Source: an uncultured Bacteroidales bacterium (lineage in GTDB: Bacteria; Bacteroidota; Bacteroidia; Bacteroidales; F082). From it: 64,000 nt of DNA. Made by a program: the position numbers and the translations under genes. The stretch lies in assembly GCA_900317055.1 (NCBI GenBank), contig ONFF01000001.1:234259-298258 (forward strand). The letters are read 5' to 3'. Shown here in pieces: positions 1 to 7,125 of the stretch; the stretch's first letter is position 1; every line of letters starts with the position of its first letter. The notes below the pieces were generated by a model. It ran no database searches and was not told where the DNA came from. It was given only the letters and a program-made list of their open reading frames with translations.

Positions 1-623
1 TGACCGTGGTACTGCACCTTGATATGAGGATGTTGTTTCTTGATATGCTCCACGATGCGACCCAAGCTGACGGGGCGACCCACACCAGCCATGTCTTTGA
101 GGGCGATTTCCTTGGCGCCAGCTTCGATGAGTTGGTCGGCAATATGCATATAATACTCGGCGGTATGTACCTGCGAGTAGGTGATACTCATGGCGGCTTG
201 TGAGATCATGCCGGCTTCGTTAGCCCATTTGATGGATGGGATGATGTTACGCACATCGTTGAGGCCGCAGAAGATACGGGTGATGTCAACGCCTTGGGCT
301 TTCTTCACTTTATACATCAGTTGGCGCACATCGGCGGGCACGGGATTCATTCTCAGGGCGTTCAGTGCGCGGTCGAGCATGTGGCACTCAATGCCACCTT
401 TGTGCAGTGCTGCCGTGAAAGCGCGGACAGATGGGTTCGGGTTCTCGCCATACAGCAGGTTGACCTGCTCGGCGGCACCGCCGTTGGTCTCCACACGGTC
501 GAAGCAGCCCATGTCGATAATCAAGGGGGCAATTTGCTCCAGTTGGTCCTTACGGGGCACATATTTGCCTGACGACTGCCACATGTCGCGGTAGACCAGG
601 CTGAATTTTACTTCTTTTTTCAT
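1..623 (-). CDS. Biotin-dependent carboxyltransferase, alpha-type subunit (partial)
   Basis: This is the first 207 codons of a gene that runs off the window edge. The N-terminus (MKKEVKFSLVYRDMWQSSGK) and the segments RVETNGGA, NLLYGENP, RMNPVPADVR and GLNDVRN match the HMG-CoA-lyase-like TIM barrel of oxaloacetate decarboxylase alpha, pyruvate carboxylase subunit B and methylmalonyl-CoA carboxyltransferase 5S. The family moves CO2 between a 2-oxoacid and carboxybiotin on a partner protein. LKDMAG near residue 183 is a typical active-site strand. The biotinyl or conserved carboxylase C-terminus lies outside, so the exact substrate cannot be fixed. A TAnnTTTG promoter sits 38 bp upstream of the start. 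Confidence 0.88.
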   Translation of the reverse strand, partial: MKKEVKFSLVYRDMWQSSGKYVPRKDQLEQIAPLIIDMGCFDRVETNGGAAEQVNLLYGENPNPSVRAFTAALHKGGIECHMLDRALNALRMNPVPADVRQLMYKVKKAQGVDITRIFCGLNDVRNIIPSIKWANEAGMISQAAMSITYSQVHTAEYYMHIADQLIEAGAKEIALKDMAGVGRPVSLGRIVEHIKKQHPHIKVQYHG

Positions 624-660
624 TATGTTATTGTGTTTTAGACGATTTGAATTTGCACTG

Positions 661-668
661 CAAAGGTA
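661..668 (-). promoter_or_regulatory. -7 box (TACCTTTG) for the carboxyltransferase gene
   Basis: On the minus strand the sequence reads TACCTTTGC, matching the Bacteroidota sigma-ABfr -7 consensus TAnnTTTG. It lies 38 bp before the ATG at 623. Confidence 0.65.
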
Positions 669-730
669 CAACTTTTCCCGCGAATTCATTCAAAAAATCG
701 GCTTGTTTCGCTTGTTTATTAAAAAAGTAC

Positions 731-738
731 TATCTTTG
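731..738 (+). promoter_or_regulatory. -7 box (TATCTTTG) for the 834 lipoprotein gene
   Basis: TATCTTTGCC matches the Bacteroidota -7 consensus. A transcript from here would have a leader of about 90 nt that contains the hairpin at 752-769. Confidence 0.6.
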
Positions 739-751
739 CCGTGGTTCTTAT

Positions 752-769
752 GGCGGACTTTATTCCGCC
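752..769 (+). other. Leader hairpin
   Basis: GGCGGA and TCCGCC form a perfect 6-bp stem with a 6-nt loop, between the promoter at 731 and the start at 834. There is no U-run, so it is not a simple terminator. Its role is unknown. Confidence 0.4.
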
Positions 770-833
770 GACATATAGAAACACGAAGCGTTATGCTCGT
801 CTTCGTAGTGTTTCCAGAAAAAATCTTTAGAAA

Positions 834-1574
834 ATGAAAAAAAGTAATTTGTTATTATTATTAATTGTTTTCTTCTTAGGCAGTTGTACTGTATTGAAAA
901 AAGTTGAAACAGTTACTCCTGACTATAGTGTCAGCCTTAAAGAAGTTGAGCTTCCTGCAAATTCGAAAGAAACGTTTGGAGACATAATAACCATTGAAAG
1001 CCTAAATGATACCATGCGTTATGTTTTTGAAGATGAATTTTTTAAAATATATTGGTATGTGGGTTTCGATAGGTTCTATTTTACTATGTTCAATAAGTCT
1101 TCTTATCCCATAAAAATAGTTTGGGATGATGTGGCTTTTGTTAACATGGATCAAAGTGTTTCAAAAATGATTCATGCAGGTATAAAATATAGCCAAAGGA
1201 ATGAGGCGCAAGTTGCTACAACAATACCGAAAGGTGCAAAACTTGAAGACATTCTTGTTCCTGTGGTAAACATAGAATTAGACAGAGAGTGGACTATTAT
1301 ACCGTTATTCAATGAACATGCAATTGGGACGGATGCTGTTGAAAGAGCTTCTGTGTATCAAGGGAAAACAATGAGAATTTTGTTCCCTGTACGAATTCAA
1401 GACATTGAAAATGATTATACATTTGTGTTTAAGGTTGATGAGGTAAAGGCTATGCCGACAACAATAACTGTTCATGATGAAAAAGCAGAAGAAACTAGGG
1501 GAGCAATTCTATTTGGAATTTGTTTTATAGGATTAGCAGGAATAATAGCTATTCCATTCATTAAACATTTGTAA
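834..1574 (+). CDS. Hypothetical lipoprotein with a C-terminal membrane segment
   Basis: A 246-residue protein of no family I recognise. The N-terminus is a lipoprotein signal (MKKSNLLLLLIVFFLGSCTV; the lipobox Cys is residue 18). The last 22 or so residues (ILFGICFIGLAGIIAIPF) form a hydrophobic helix followed by KHL. The middle is a soluble beta-rich region. The codon use is clearly more AT-rich than that of the flanking hutU and carboxyltransferase genes, and a HicB-like gene remnant follows, so this may be an acquired segment. It is a single gene on the plus strand between minus-strand genes, with its own promoter at 731. Confidence 0.75.
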   Translation: MKKSNLLLLLIVFFLGSCTVLKKVETVTPDYSVSLKEVELPANSKETFGDIITIESLNDTMRYVFEDEFFKIYWYVGFDRFYFTMFNKSSYPIKIVWDDVAFVNMDQSVSKMIHAGIKYSQRNEAQVATTIPKGAKLEDILVPVVNIELDREWTIIPLFNEHAIGTDAVERASVYQGKTMRILFPVRIQDIENDYTFVFKVDEVKAMPTTITVHDEKAEETRGAILFGICFIGLAGIIAIPFIKHL

Positions 1575-1654
1575 TCCCCTTTTATGGCTTCGGATTCTCA
1601 ATCTGGGAACTTTGAATATCAGCATTTCTGATGCGAAACAAAGGTATAATAGAC

Positions 1655-1690
1655 AAAAAGGGGGCGCAGCTTGAGTGTCGCGCCCTTTCT
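1655..1690. terminator. Hairpin, possible terminator
   Basis: GGGCGC pairs with GCGCCC across a 12-nt loop and is flanked by A and T runs. On the minus strand a T-run follows the stem, which fits termination downstream of the HicB-like remnant. It may also stop transcription from the 834 gene. Confidence 0.4.
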
Positions 1691-1915
1691 TTACACCGCC
1701 GCCAATTCCCGCCCAACGGTATGAATCGTGTCGAGGATTAAAGCCATTCGGGCTTTGCTGGCGTTTTTCTTACCACTGATATATTGTGCCATTAGGCTTT
1801 GCGAGATGCCCATTCGGCGTGCCAGTGCAGACACATTTAGCTCAGGATGCGCCATGAAGAGTTGATAAAGAGCTGTCGGTTCTTGTTTTTCAAAGAAACC
1901 CTCAAAACTTAGGTC
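1691..1915 (-). pseudogene. HicB-like antitoxin remnant (HTH domain only)
   Basis: An open frame of 74 codons with no ATG until codon 21 (position 1855). It ends in a helix-turn-helix: ELNVSALARRMGISQSLMAQ, followed by YISGKKNASKARM and a terminal helix GRELAAV. The segment SFEGFF...ALYQLF ahead of the HTH resembles the linker of Bacteroidales HicB-type antitoxins, which have an N-terminal RNase-H-like HicB fold followed by this XRE-type HTH. An in-frame TAA precedes the fragment and the HicB fold is missing, and no HicA toxin is visible nearby. It is most likely a decayed gene. A 54-residue stand-alone HTH protein starting at 1855 is the alternative. Confidence 0.55.
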
Positions 1916-1950
1916 TTATTGAAATAACCAAATCAGGTTACAATTCGAAT

Positions 1951-1978
1951 AAAAAAACCGCCCCGAAAAGGAGCGGTT
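1951..1978 (-). terminator. Rho-independent terminator of the 2017-2694 gene
   Basis: On the minus strand, AACCGCTCC and GGGGCGGTT pair around TTTTC and run into a T7 tract, 38 bp past the stop at 2017. Confidence 0.8.
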
Positions 1979-2016
1979 CGTTGTTATGACTTGCGTGAGA
2001 AACTTACCGTATTGTT

Positions 2017-2694
2017 TCAATCAAACTTCTTGAGGAGGCTCTTCATCTGGCTGCCTACATTTCTTCTGCTCAACGGGTGGTCGGCATTGGAGAGGACACT
2101 ATTGAAGTAAATGACTTGGTCGGTCTGCGTGTCAATGACGGCCGTGTAGAGTGCGTTACCAGCCTGGTCACCTGCAGTGTAGCGTTTGGGCTCATCAAAG
2201 ACTGTTCTTATGATGTTGCCCACAAGCTCTTCCAGCTTTTCCTGGTCATAGAGTTCATTGCTTTTGATATAGCCGTATGCATGTACGACAATGCCATAGC
2301 GATGCCCTGTGGACTTAATCAACTCGGTAAGTGCTTTGGGTACTTTAAGGCGTGGGATGTCGGAGGATTCAAGGTCTGAGAATCTGTCAATCCAACTTGC
2401 AATAGAAGCTCCCTTGCCTTCGTAGTCGGCTGCAACAGGGTCGGTGAATGGGTAACGGTTGGATGTTATTATCTCGGTGATCAACTCTTCAGAACCAGCT
2501 ACCAACGATGAGTCGAGATAGCCAGATTCTGGCGAGAAATAGTACATAAGCGACCTGGGCTCAATAAAGGCGAGTTCGTCGATTTTAGATACATTCGTGC
2601 CACTGGCGGTGTATGTGGTGGCACAAGAAGAGAACATGGCTGCTGTAAACAGGATTCCAACTATTGCCAAAAGGAGTTTTTTGCTTTTGCTCAT
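2017..2694 (-). CDS. Hypothetical lipoprotein
   Basis: A 225-residue protein with a clear lipoprotein signal (LLLAIVGILFTAAMFSSCAT; lipid-attachment Cys at residue 24), so it is probably an outer-membrane lipoprotein. No enzymatic motif is recognisable. The body has alternating hydrophobic strands (YGIVVHAYGYI, ALYTAVIDTQTDQVIYFNSV), as in small beta-rich envelope proteins. It starts 33 bp after the hutU stop on the same strand and could be on the hutU transcript; a strong terminator follows it. I see no functional link to histidine breakdown. Confidence 0.75.
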   Translation of the reverse strand: MSKSKKLLLAIVGILFTAAMFSSCATTYTASGTNVSKIDELAFIEPRSLMYYFSPESGYLDSSLVAGSEELITEIITSNRYPFTDPVAADYEGKGASIASWIDRFSDLESSDIPRLKVPKALTELIKSTGHRYGIVVHAYGYIKSNELYDQEKLEELVGNIIRTVFDEPKRYTAGDQAGNALYTAVIDTQTDQVIYFNSVLSNADHPLSRRNVGSQMKSLLKKFD

Positions 2695-2727
2695 AATTAG
2701 TATTCTTTTGTGTTATAAAAAGGTCAC

Positions 2728-4728
2728 TTAAAACAGCCCTTCCAGAATCTTGTCTTCCACCAAATTTGGCAACGTGACTTTCAGCTTTGGCTCTGCCGCC
2801 ATAGCGCGTTTGATGGCGAAGGTGGCGCCTTCGTTGCGAGCCCAGTTGCGGCGGGCGATGCCGTTGTTCACGTCCCAATGCAGCATGCAGTGGAGCCTAC
2901 GATCGGCATCGGCAGTGCCATCGAGCACCATGCCGAAGCCACCGTTGATGACTTCACCCCAGCCTACGCCGCCGCCGTTGTGGATGCTCACCCAAGTGGC
3001 GCCACGGAAACCGTCGCCGATGACATTCTGCACAGCCATGTCGGCGGTGAAGCTTGAACCGTCATAGATGTTGGAGGTCTCACGGAACGGACTGTCGGTG
3101 CCGCTCACATCGTGGTGGTCACGACCCAACACGACGGGGCCGCTCAGGCGTCCGTCAGCGATGGCCTTGTTGAACTCGGCGGCAATCTTGGTGCGGCCTT
3201 CGCAGTCTGCATAGAGGATACGGGCTTGCGAACCGACCACGAGGTGGTTCTCTTGTGCGCCACGGATCCACTGGATGTTGTCGCGCATCTGCTGTTGAAT
3301 CTCAGCAGGAGCGGTGCGGGCAATCTCTTCAAGCACATTGCAGGCAATGTCGTCAGTGACAGCCAAATCCTCGGACTTGCCTGAGGCGCAGACCCAGCGG
3401 AAGGGGCCAAAGCCGTAGTCAAAGCACATGGGACCCATGATGTCCTGCACATAGCTAGGATAACGGAAGGTGCCGTCTTCTTTCAGGATGTCGGCGCCAG
3501 CGCGGCTACTCTGCAGCAGGAAGGCGTTGCCGTAGTCGAAGAAGTACATACCCTTGGCGGTCAGCTTGTTGATGGCGGCCACATGGCGACGCAACGAAGC
3601 CTGCACCTTCTCCTTGAAGAGTTCGGGGTTCTCTGCCATCATGGCTTTCGACTCCTCAAATGACTGTCCTACAGGATAGTAACCTCCTGCCCACGGGTTG
3701 TGGAGCGAGGTTTGGTCGGAACCGAGGTCGACATGGATGTCATGTTCAGCGGCATATTCCCAGAGGTCCACCACATTGCCTTGGTAAGCATAGCTGCGGG
3801 CTTCCTTCTTGGCGAGGCTTGCATTGACATGCTTGAACAGTTCCTCGATATTGTCGTACACCTCATCGACCCAACCTTGCTGATAGCGCTTCTGCGTGGC
3901 AGCTGGGTTGATTTCGGCGGTGATGCTCACCACGCCGGCGATGTTGCCAGCTTTGGGCTGGGCACCGCTCATGCCGCCGAGGCCTGCAGTGACAAACAGT
4001 TTGCCAGCGGTGCTGCCGCCATGTTTGCGGGCTGCGTTGAGCACGGTGATGGTGGTGCCGTGGACGATGCCTTGAGGCCCGATATACATATAGGAGCCGG
4101 CGGTCATCTGGCCATATTGTGTCACACCGAGGGCATTGTAGCGCTCCCAGTCGTCGGGTTTGCTGTAGTTCGGGATCATCATGCCGTTGGTGACCACCAC
4201 ACGCGGGGCGTCCTTATGCGACGGGAAGAGGCCCATTGGGTGACCGCTGTACATGGCGAGGGTCTGGTCTTCGTCCATGTTGGCAAGGTACTGCATCACG
4301 AGGCGGTATTGTGCCCAGTTCTGGAAGATGGCGCCGTTGCCGCCGTAGATGATGAGCTCGTGCGGATGCTGTGCCACGGCAGGGTCGAGGTTGTTCTGGA
4401 TCATCAGCATGATGGCTGCGGCCTGCTTGCATTTGGCAGGATATTCCTCAATCGGGCGGGCGTACATCTTGTAAGACGGACGGAAACGGTACATATAGAT
4501 GCGGCCGTATTTCTCCAGTTCCTCAGCAAATTCGGGAGCCAAGGTGGCGTGGAATTTGGCTGGGAAGTAACGCAATGCGTTGCGGATGGCCAGTTTCTTC
4601 TCGGCCTTCGTCAAGATGTCCTTGCGCTTGGGCGCATGGTTGATGGTGGTATCATAAGGTTTCACTTCCGGCAGTTCATCGGGGATGCCGGCAAGAATCT
4701 CTTTTTGGAAATCGTTAAGCGTGCTCAT
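2728..4728 (-). CDS. hutU: Urocanate hydratase
   Basis: This cytoplasmic enzyme hydrates urocanate to imidazolonepropionate, the second step of histidine degradation, using NAD+ as an electrophilic cofactor. The 666-residue product is the long form found in Bacteroidota, rather than the roughly 560-residue proteobacterial form. Typical segments are MYRFRP near residue 80, YGGNGAIFQNWAQYRL, SGHPMGLFPS, the NAD-binding glycine-rich GLGGMSGAQPKAGN near residue 250, GRDHHDVSGTDSPFRE, and GGGVGWGEVINGGFGMV near the C-terminus. Its partner hutH is at 58265-59776. hutI and formimidoylglutamate-processing genes are not in the window. A lipoprotein gene follows 33 bp downstream. Confidence 0.96.
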   Translation of the reverse strand: MSTLNDFQKEILAGIPDELPEVKPYDTTINHAPKRKDILTKAEKKLAIRNALRYFPAKFHATLAPEFAEELEKYGRIYMYRFRPSYKMYARPIEEYPAKCKQAAAIMLMIQNNLDPAVAQHPHELIIYGGNGAIFQNWAQYRLVMQYLANMDEDQTLAMYSGHPMGLFPSHKDAPRVVVTNGMMIPNYSKPDDWERYNALGVTQYGQMTAGSYMYIGPQGIVHGTTITVLNAARKHGGSTAGKLFVTAGLGGMSGAQPKAGNIAGVVSITAEINPAATQKRYQQGWVDEVYDNIEELFKHVNASLAKKEARSYAYQGNVVDLWEYAAEHDIHVDLGSDQTSLHNPWAGGYYPVGQSFEESKAMMAENPELFKEKVQASLRRHVAAINKLTAKGMYFFDYGNAFLLQSSRAGADILKEDGTFRYPSYVQDIMGPMCFDYGFGPFRWVCASGKSEDLAVTDDIACNVLEEIARTAPAEIQQQMRDNIQWIRGAQENHLVVGSQARILYADCEGRTKIAAEFNKAIADGRLSGPVVLGRDHHDVSGTDSPFRETSNIYDGSSFTADMAVQNVIGDGFRGATWVSIHNGGGVGWGEVINGGFGMVLDGTADADRRLHCMLHWDVNNGIARRNWARNEGATFAIKRAMAAEPKLKVTLPNLVEDKILEGLF

Positions 4729-4791
4729 TATGTTTAATTGTTGATTGATTAACCGTTGAATTGTTTAATTGTTGATTTTGACGCGCTTTGT

Positions 4792-4866
4792 GTCGTTGCG
4801 AGGAGGAACAAAGAAGCAATCCAGAGTAAAATAGATTTACTGGACTGCTTCGTGCCTCGCAGTGAC
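4792..4866. repeat. Dispersed inverted repeat (GTCRTTGCGAGG...AGCAATCCAG type)
   Basis: The left arm GTCGTTGCGAGGAGG plus AAGAAGCAATCCAG is mirrored by CTGGACTGCTTCGTGCC plus TCGCAGTGAC. The words resemble an intergenic palindrome seen in many bacterial genomes. It sits in the gap between the divergent hutU and 5026 genes. The rest of this 297-bp gap holds AT-rich simple sequence near hutU (TTGATTGATT-like words) and the promoter at 4928. Confidence 0.7.
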
Positions 4867-4927
4867 GCGAAGCGACCCAAATTTGGCTGCAAATTTAAGG
4901 AAATTTTCATCATTTATCGCATTTTCG

Positions 4928-4957
4928 TTTGCTTAACCATAAATTTCCCTATTTTTG
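4928..4957 (+). promoter_or_regulatory. Promoter for the caspase-like lipoprotein gene
   Basis: A -33 TTTG at 4928-4931 and a -7 TATTTTTG at 4950-4957 are separated by 18 bp, close to the Bacteroidota consensus. The ATG is at 5026. Confidence 0.75.
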
Positions 4958-5025
4958 CCAATGAGAATCGAATCTCGGTTTTCAGTTTGATTCAAAATAG
5001 TCGTAACATTCAAATTTTCAAGACC

Positions 5026-6867
5026 ATGAGAAAAATTAGCATCATTATTGCGAGTTTGTCTCTCCTGCTAGCTTTTGCACAATGCACGAAAGACAAGGAA
5101 AAAGAACATAATATTGAGCTTGCCAACGAAGCGCTTCTTAGTATTGAAGACAATTTTCAGATGAAACTTGATTTGCTTTCAGAAGTAAATGATTCAGTGC
5201 TTTTGGAATCGTTGGCAGTATGGGTAAATGGATTTGAGGGCGTGGAATCTGCTGCGACGGTTGGCAACCATGTTTTAATCTACTTTATTGACGGAACTGA
5301 GGCTCGAATCGAAATCTTCGATCGTACAGTTGTTGGTTCTACTGATAGCATAGAGCCTATAAGACCAATAATGCATAAGTCGGACAATGGCGTGAGAAAA
5401 GACATTGTCATAGAAGGGAGAAGAGCGTTTATATGGGACGCGTTTTCAGATTATTTTTCATTTGAGTATGATGGTGAGATCTATAACGATGCTCAATTTG
5501 TTCAATCTGAGCTTGACGGAGTGCTCGAAATCGATTATCTGGCTGAAAGTGAGTGTACCGTCGATGCGTTAAGGAATCTTACAAGCTATTCATTCGTTTA
5601 TCTGTCAACTCACGGAGATGTGGATGCGTTTGCTACAGGAGAGCGGGTTACCGATGGTAACAGGGAGAAATATAGGGCTGAGATGGATGCAGGCCAAGTG
5701 GGAAGGTCGTTTATGGCGTATAAAGTTGAAGGAAAGAGAACTTTTTATGGGCAGTTTTTTTATGTTACTAACCAATTCATAAATGCGCTTAATGGTCGTT
5801 TTGGCCATTCTATGGTTATTGTTTCAGCTTGCCATAGTTTAGTGGAGAGCCAGCCGATATTGTGTCACTCTTTTATGAATAAGGGCGTGTCTTCGTATTT
5901 CGGATATGATAATGATGTTGCATCAGAGTATACATATAATACTAATGCTAACTTGGTTAGACAATTAGTGTTGGGTCGTAATACGGGATATGCTTTTGAT
6001 AGGGTGATTAGGAAGTATCCATATCAGGATTATAATGATGAAGATGGAAACTATTTATATACTACGGTTTATCGTATGGATGGAGCAAGAGATCTCTCGT
6101 TATTTGACAATCCTCCGGTGCCCACGGATGGCCTTGTGGCATATTATCCTTTCAATGGGAATGCCAATGATGAAAGCGGGAATGGAAATGATGGCATTCT
6201 GTCGGGTGACAATGTGCCTGTTATTACTACTGATAGGAACAATCTTCCCAACAGTGCATACGAATTCGGTGGCTATTATAATTACAACTGGATTAGAGTG
6301 CCGAACAGTGAATCGCTAATGTTTGATAAAGAGATGACGATATCATTTTGGATACAACAAAGCGAGTTTGCAGGCATGAATGGATGGATGAATTACTCTA
6401 CAACCGACCCAGGGTTTGCCGCCATTTGTAAAGCTGGTGATGGAAACGCAACCTATCCAGGCCTCTACATCATGACCGGTATTGGCGAAAACGGAGAGGG
6501 AATTCATGTTAGTACAAACAACAGTAACGGGAATGCCCATTATCAAAGTAACCATAATCACAACATCAATTGTGACAAGAAAGACTATCTATTAGGTGAT
6601 TGGCTTAATGTTATTCTTGTGGTGGATAATACTGACAAGATGTTGTATCTTGATGGTGTAAAAATGGCTTCTGATGAATTAAATGTAGAAGCCAACTTCA
6701 CATCCATGAACGGACAAGACTTGTATATCGGTATTATGGCTGGTGGCAACATGACATATAGTATGAGTTTTGGTGCATGGTATCCTTTCTATGGCAAGAT
6801 TGATGATATAAGAATCTACAACCGTGCATTGCCTTACAGAGAAGTGTATGCTTTGTATAAGGAGTGA
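5026..6867 (+). CDS. Lipoprotein with caspase/CHAT-like His-Cys region and LamG domain
   Basis: A 613-residue protein. I chose the ATG at 5026 because it opens a lipoprotein signal (SLSLLLAFAQCTKD, Cys20) and follows a good promoter; the frame is open further upstream. Residues 25-180 are not recognised. Residues 189-330 look like a caspase-fold (clan CD) domain of the CHAT or C25 kind: a hydrophobic strand into STHGD (His196), a second strand MVIVSACHS (Cys269), then FMNKGVSSYFGYDNDV, a layout like CHAT proteins after their ACxTG. Residues 368-613 begin TDGLVAYYPFNGNANDESG and end with KIDDIRIYNRAL, a LamG/concanavalin-like sugar- or protein-binding domain. It is probably surface exposed. 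Protease activity is inferred only. Confidence 0.7.
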   Translation: MRKISIIIASLSLLLAFAQCTKDKEKEHNIELANEALLSIEDNFQMKLDLLSEVNDSVLLESLAVWVNGFEGVESAATVGNHVLIYFIDGTEARIEIFDRTVVGSTDSIEPIRPIMHKSDNGVRKDIVIEGRRAFIWDAFSDYFSFEYDGEIYNDAQFVQSELDGVLEIDYLAESECTVDALRNLTSYSFVYLSTHGDVDAFATGERVTDGNREKYRAEMDAGQVGRSFMAYKVEGKRTFYGQFFYVTNQFINALNGRFGHSMVIVSACHSLVESQPILCHSFMNKGVSSYFGYDNDVASEYTYNTNANLVRQLVLGRNTGYAFDRVIRKYPYQDYNDEDGNYLYTTVYRMDGARDLSLFDNPPVPTDGLVAYYPFNGNANDESGNGNDGILSGDNVPVITTDRNNLPNSAYEFGGYYNYNWIRVPNSESLMFDKEMTISFWIQQSEFAGMNGWMNYSTTDPGFAAICKAGDGNATYPGLYIMTGIGENGEGIHVSTNNSNGNAHYQSNHNHNINCDKKDYLLGDWLNVILVVDNTDKMLYLDGVKMASDELNVEANFTSMNGQDLYIGIMAGGNMTYSMSFGAWYPFYGKIDDIRIYNRALPYREVYALYKE

Positions 6868-6944
6868 TTGTGAAAATTGGCTGTGTTGATGAGATAAGAG
6901 AAAACCGTATTCGGGTAGATAATTCACATACAAATCTGATTTTG

Positions 6945-6977
6945 TCCGTCCTTCCGCTCTAGAAGTGGAAGGACGGA
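6945..6977. terminator. Strong hairpin after the 5026 gene
   Basis: TCCGTCCTTCC and GGAAGGACGGA form a perfect 11-bp stem with an 11-nt loop, 78 bp past the stop. There is no T-run on the plus strand, so the terminator call is tentative. Confidence 0.5.
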
Positions 6978-7071
6978 ATTGATATGTGGCAGCCGCAAAA
7001 TGGATGGTGATTTGTATGTAATTTCAGTTTTTTGGCTATTTCAACAAGAATCTATAGATTTTTGTCGTATT

Positions 7072-7103
7072 TTTGAACAATCACTATTTTTTCTCTATTT
7101 TTG
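7072..7103 (+). promoter_or_regulatory. Promoter for the amidase gene
   Basis: A -33 TTTG at 7072-7075, a 20-bp spacer and a -7 TATTTTTG at 7096-7103 lie 22 bp before the ATG at 7126. Confidence 0.75.
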
Positions 7104-7125
7104 CCTTACTAAAATATAGTTTATA

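Noticed and set aside
3700-4737. 345-codon open frame on the plus strand
   Set aside because: It is fully antisense to hutU, which has intact family motifs. The frame is open through codon bias.
4756-5025. N-terminal extension of the caspase-like lipoprotein
   Set aside because: It runs through a palindromic repeat and the promoter, and would bury the lipoprotein signal.
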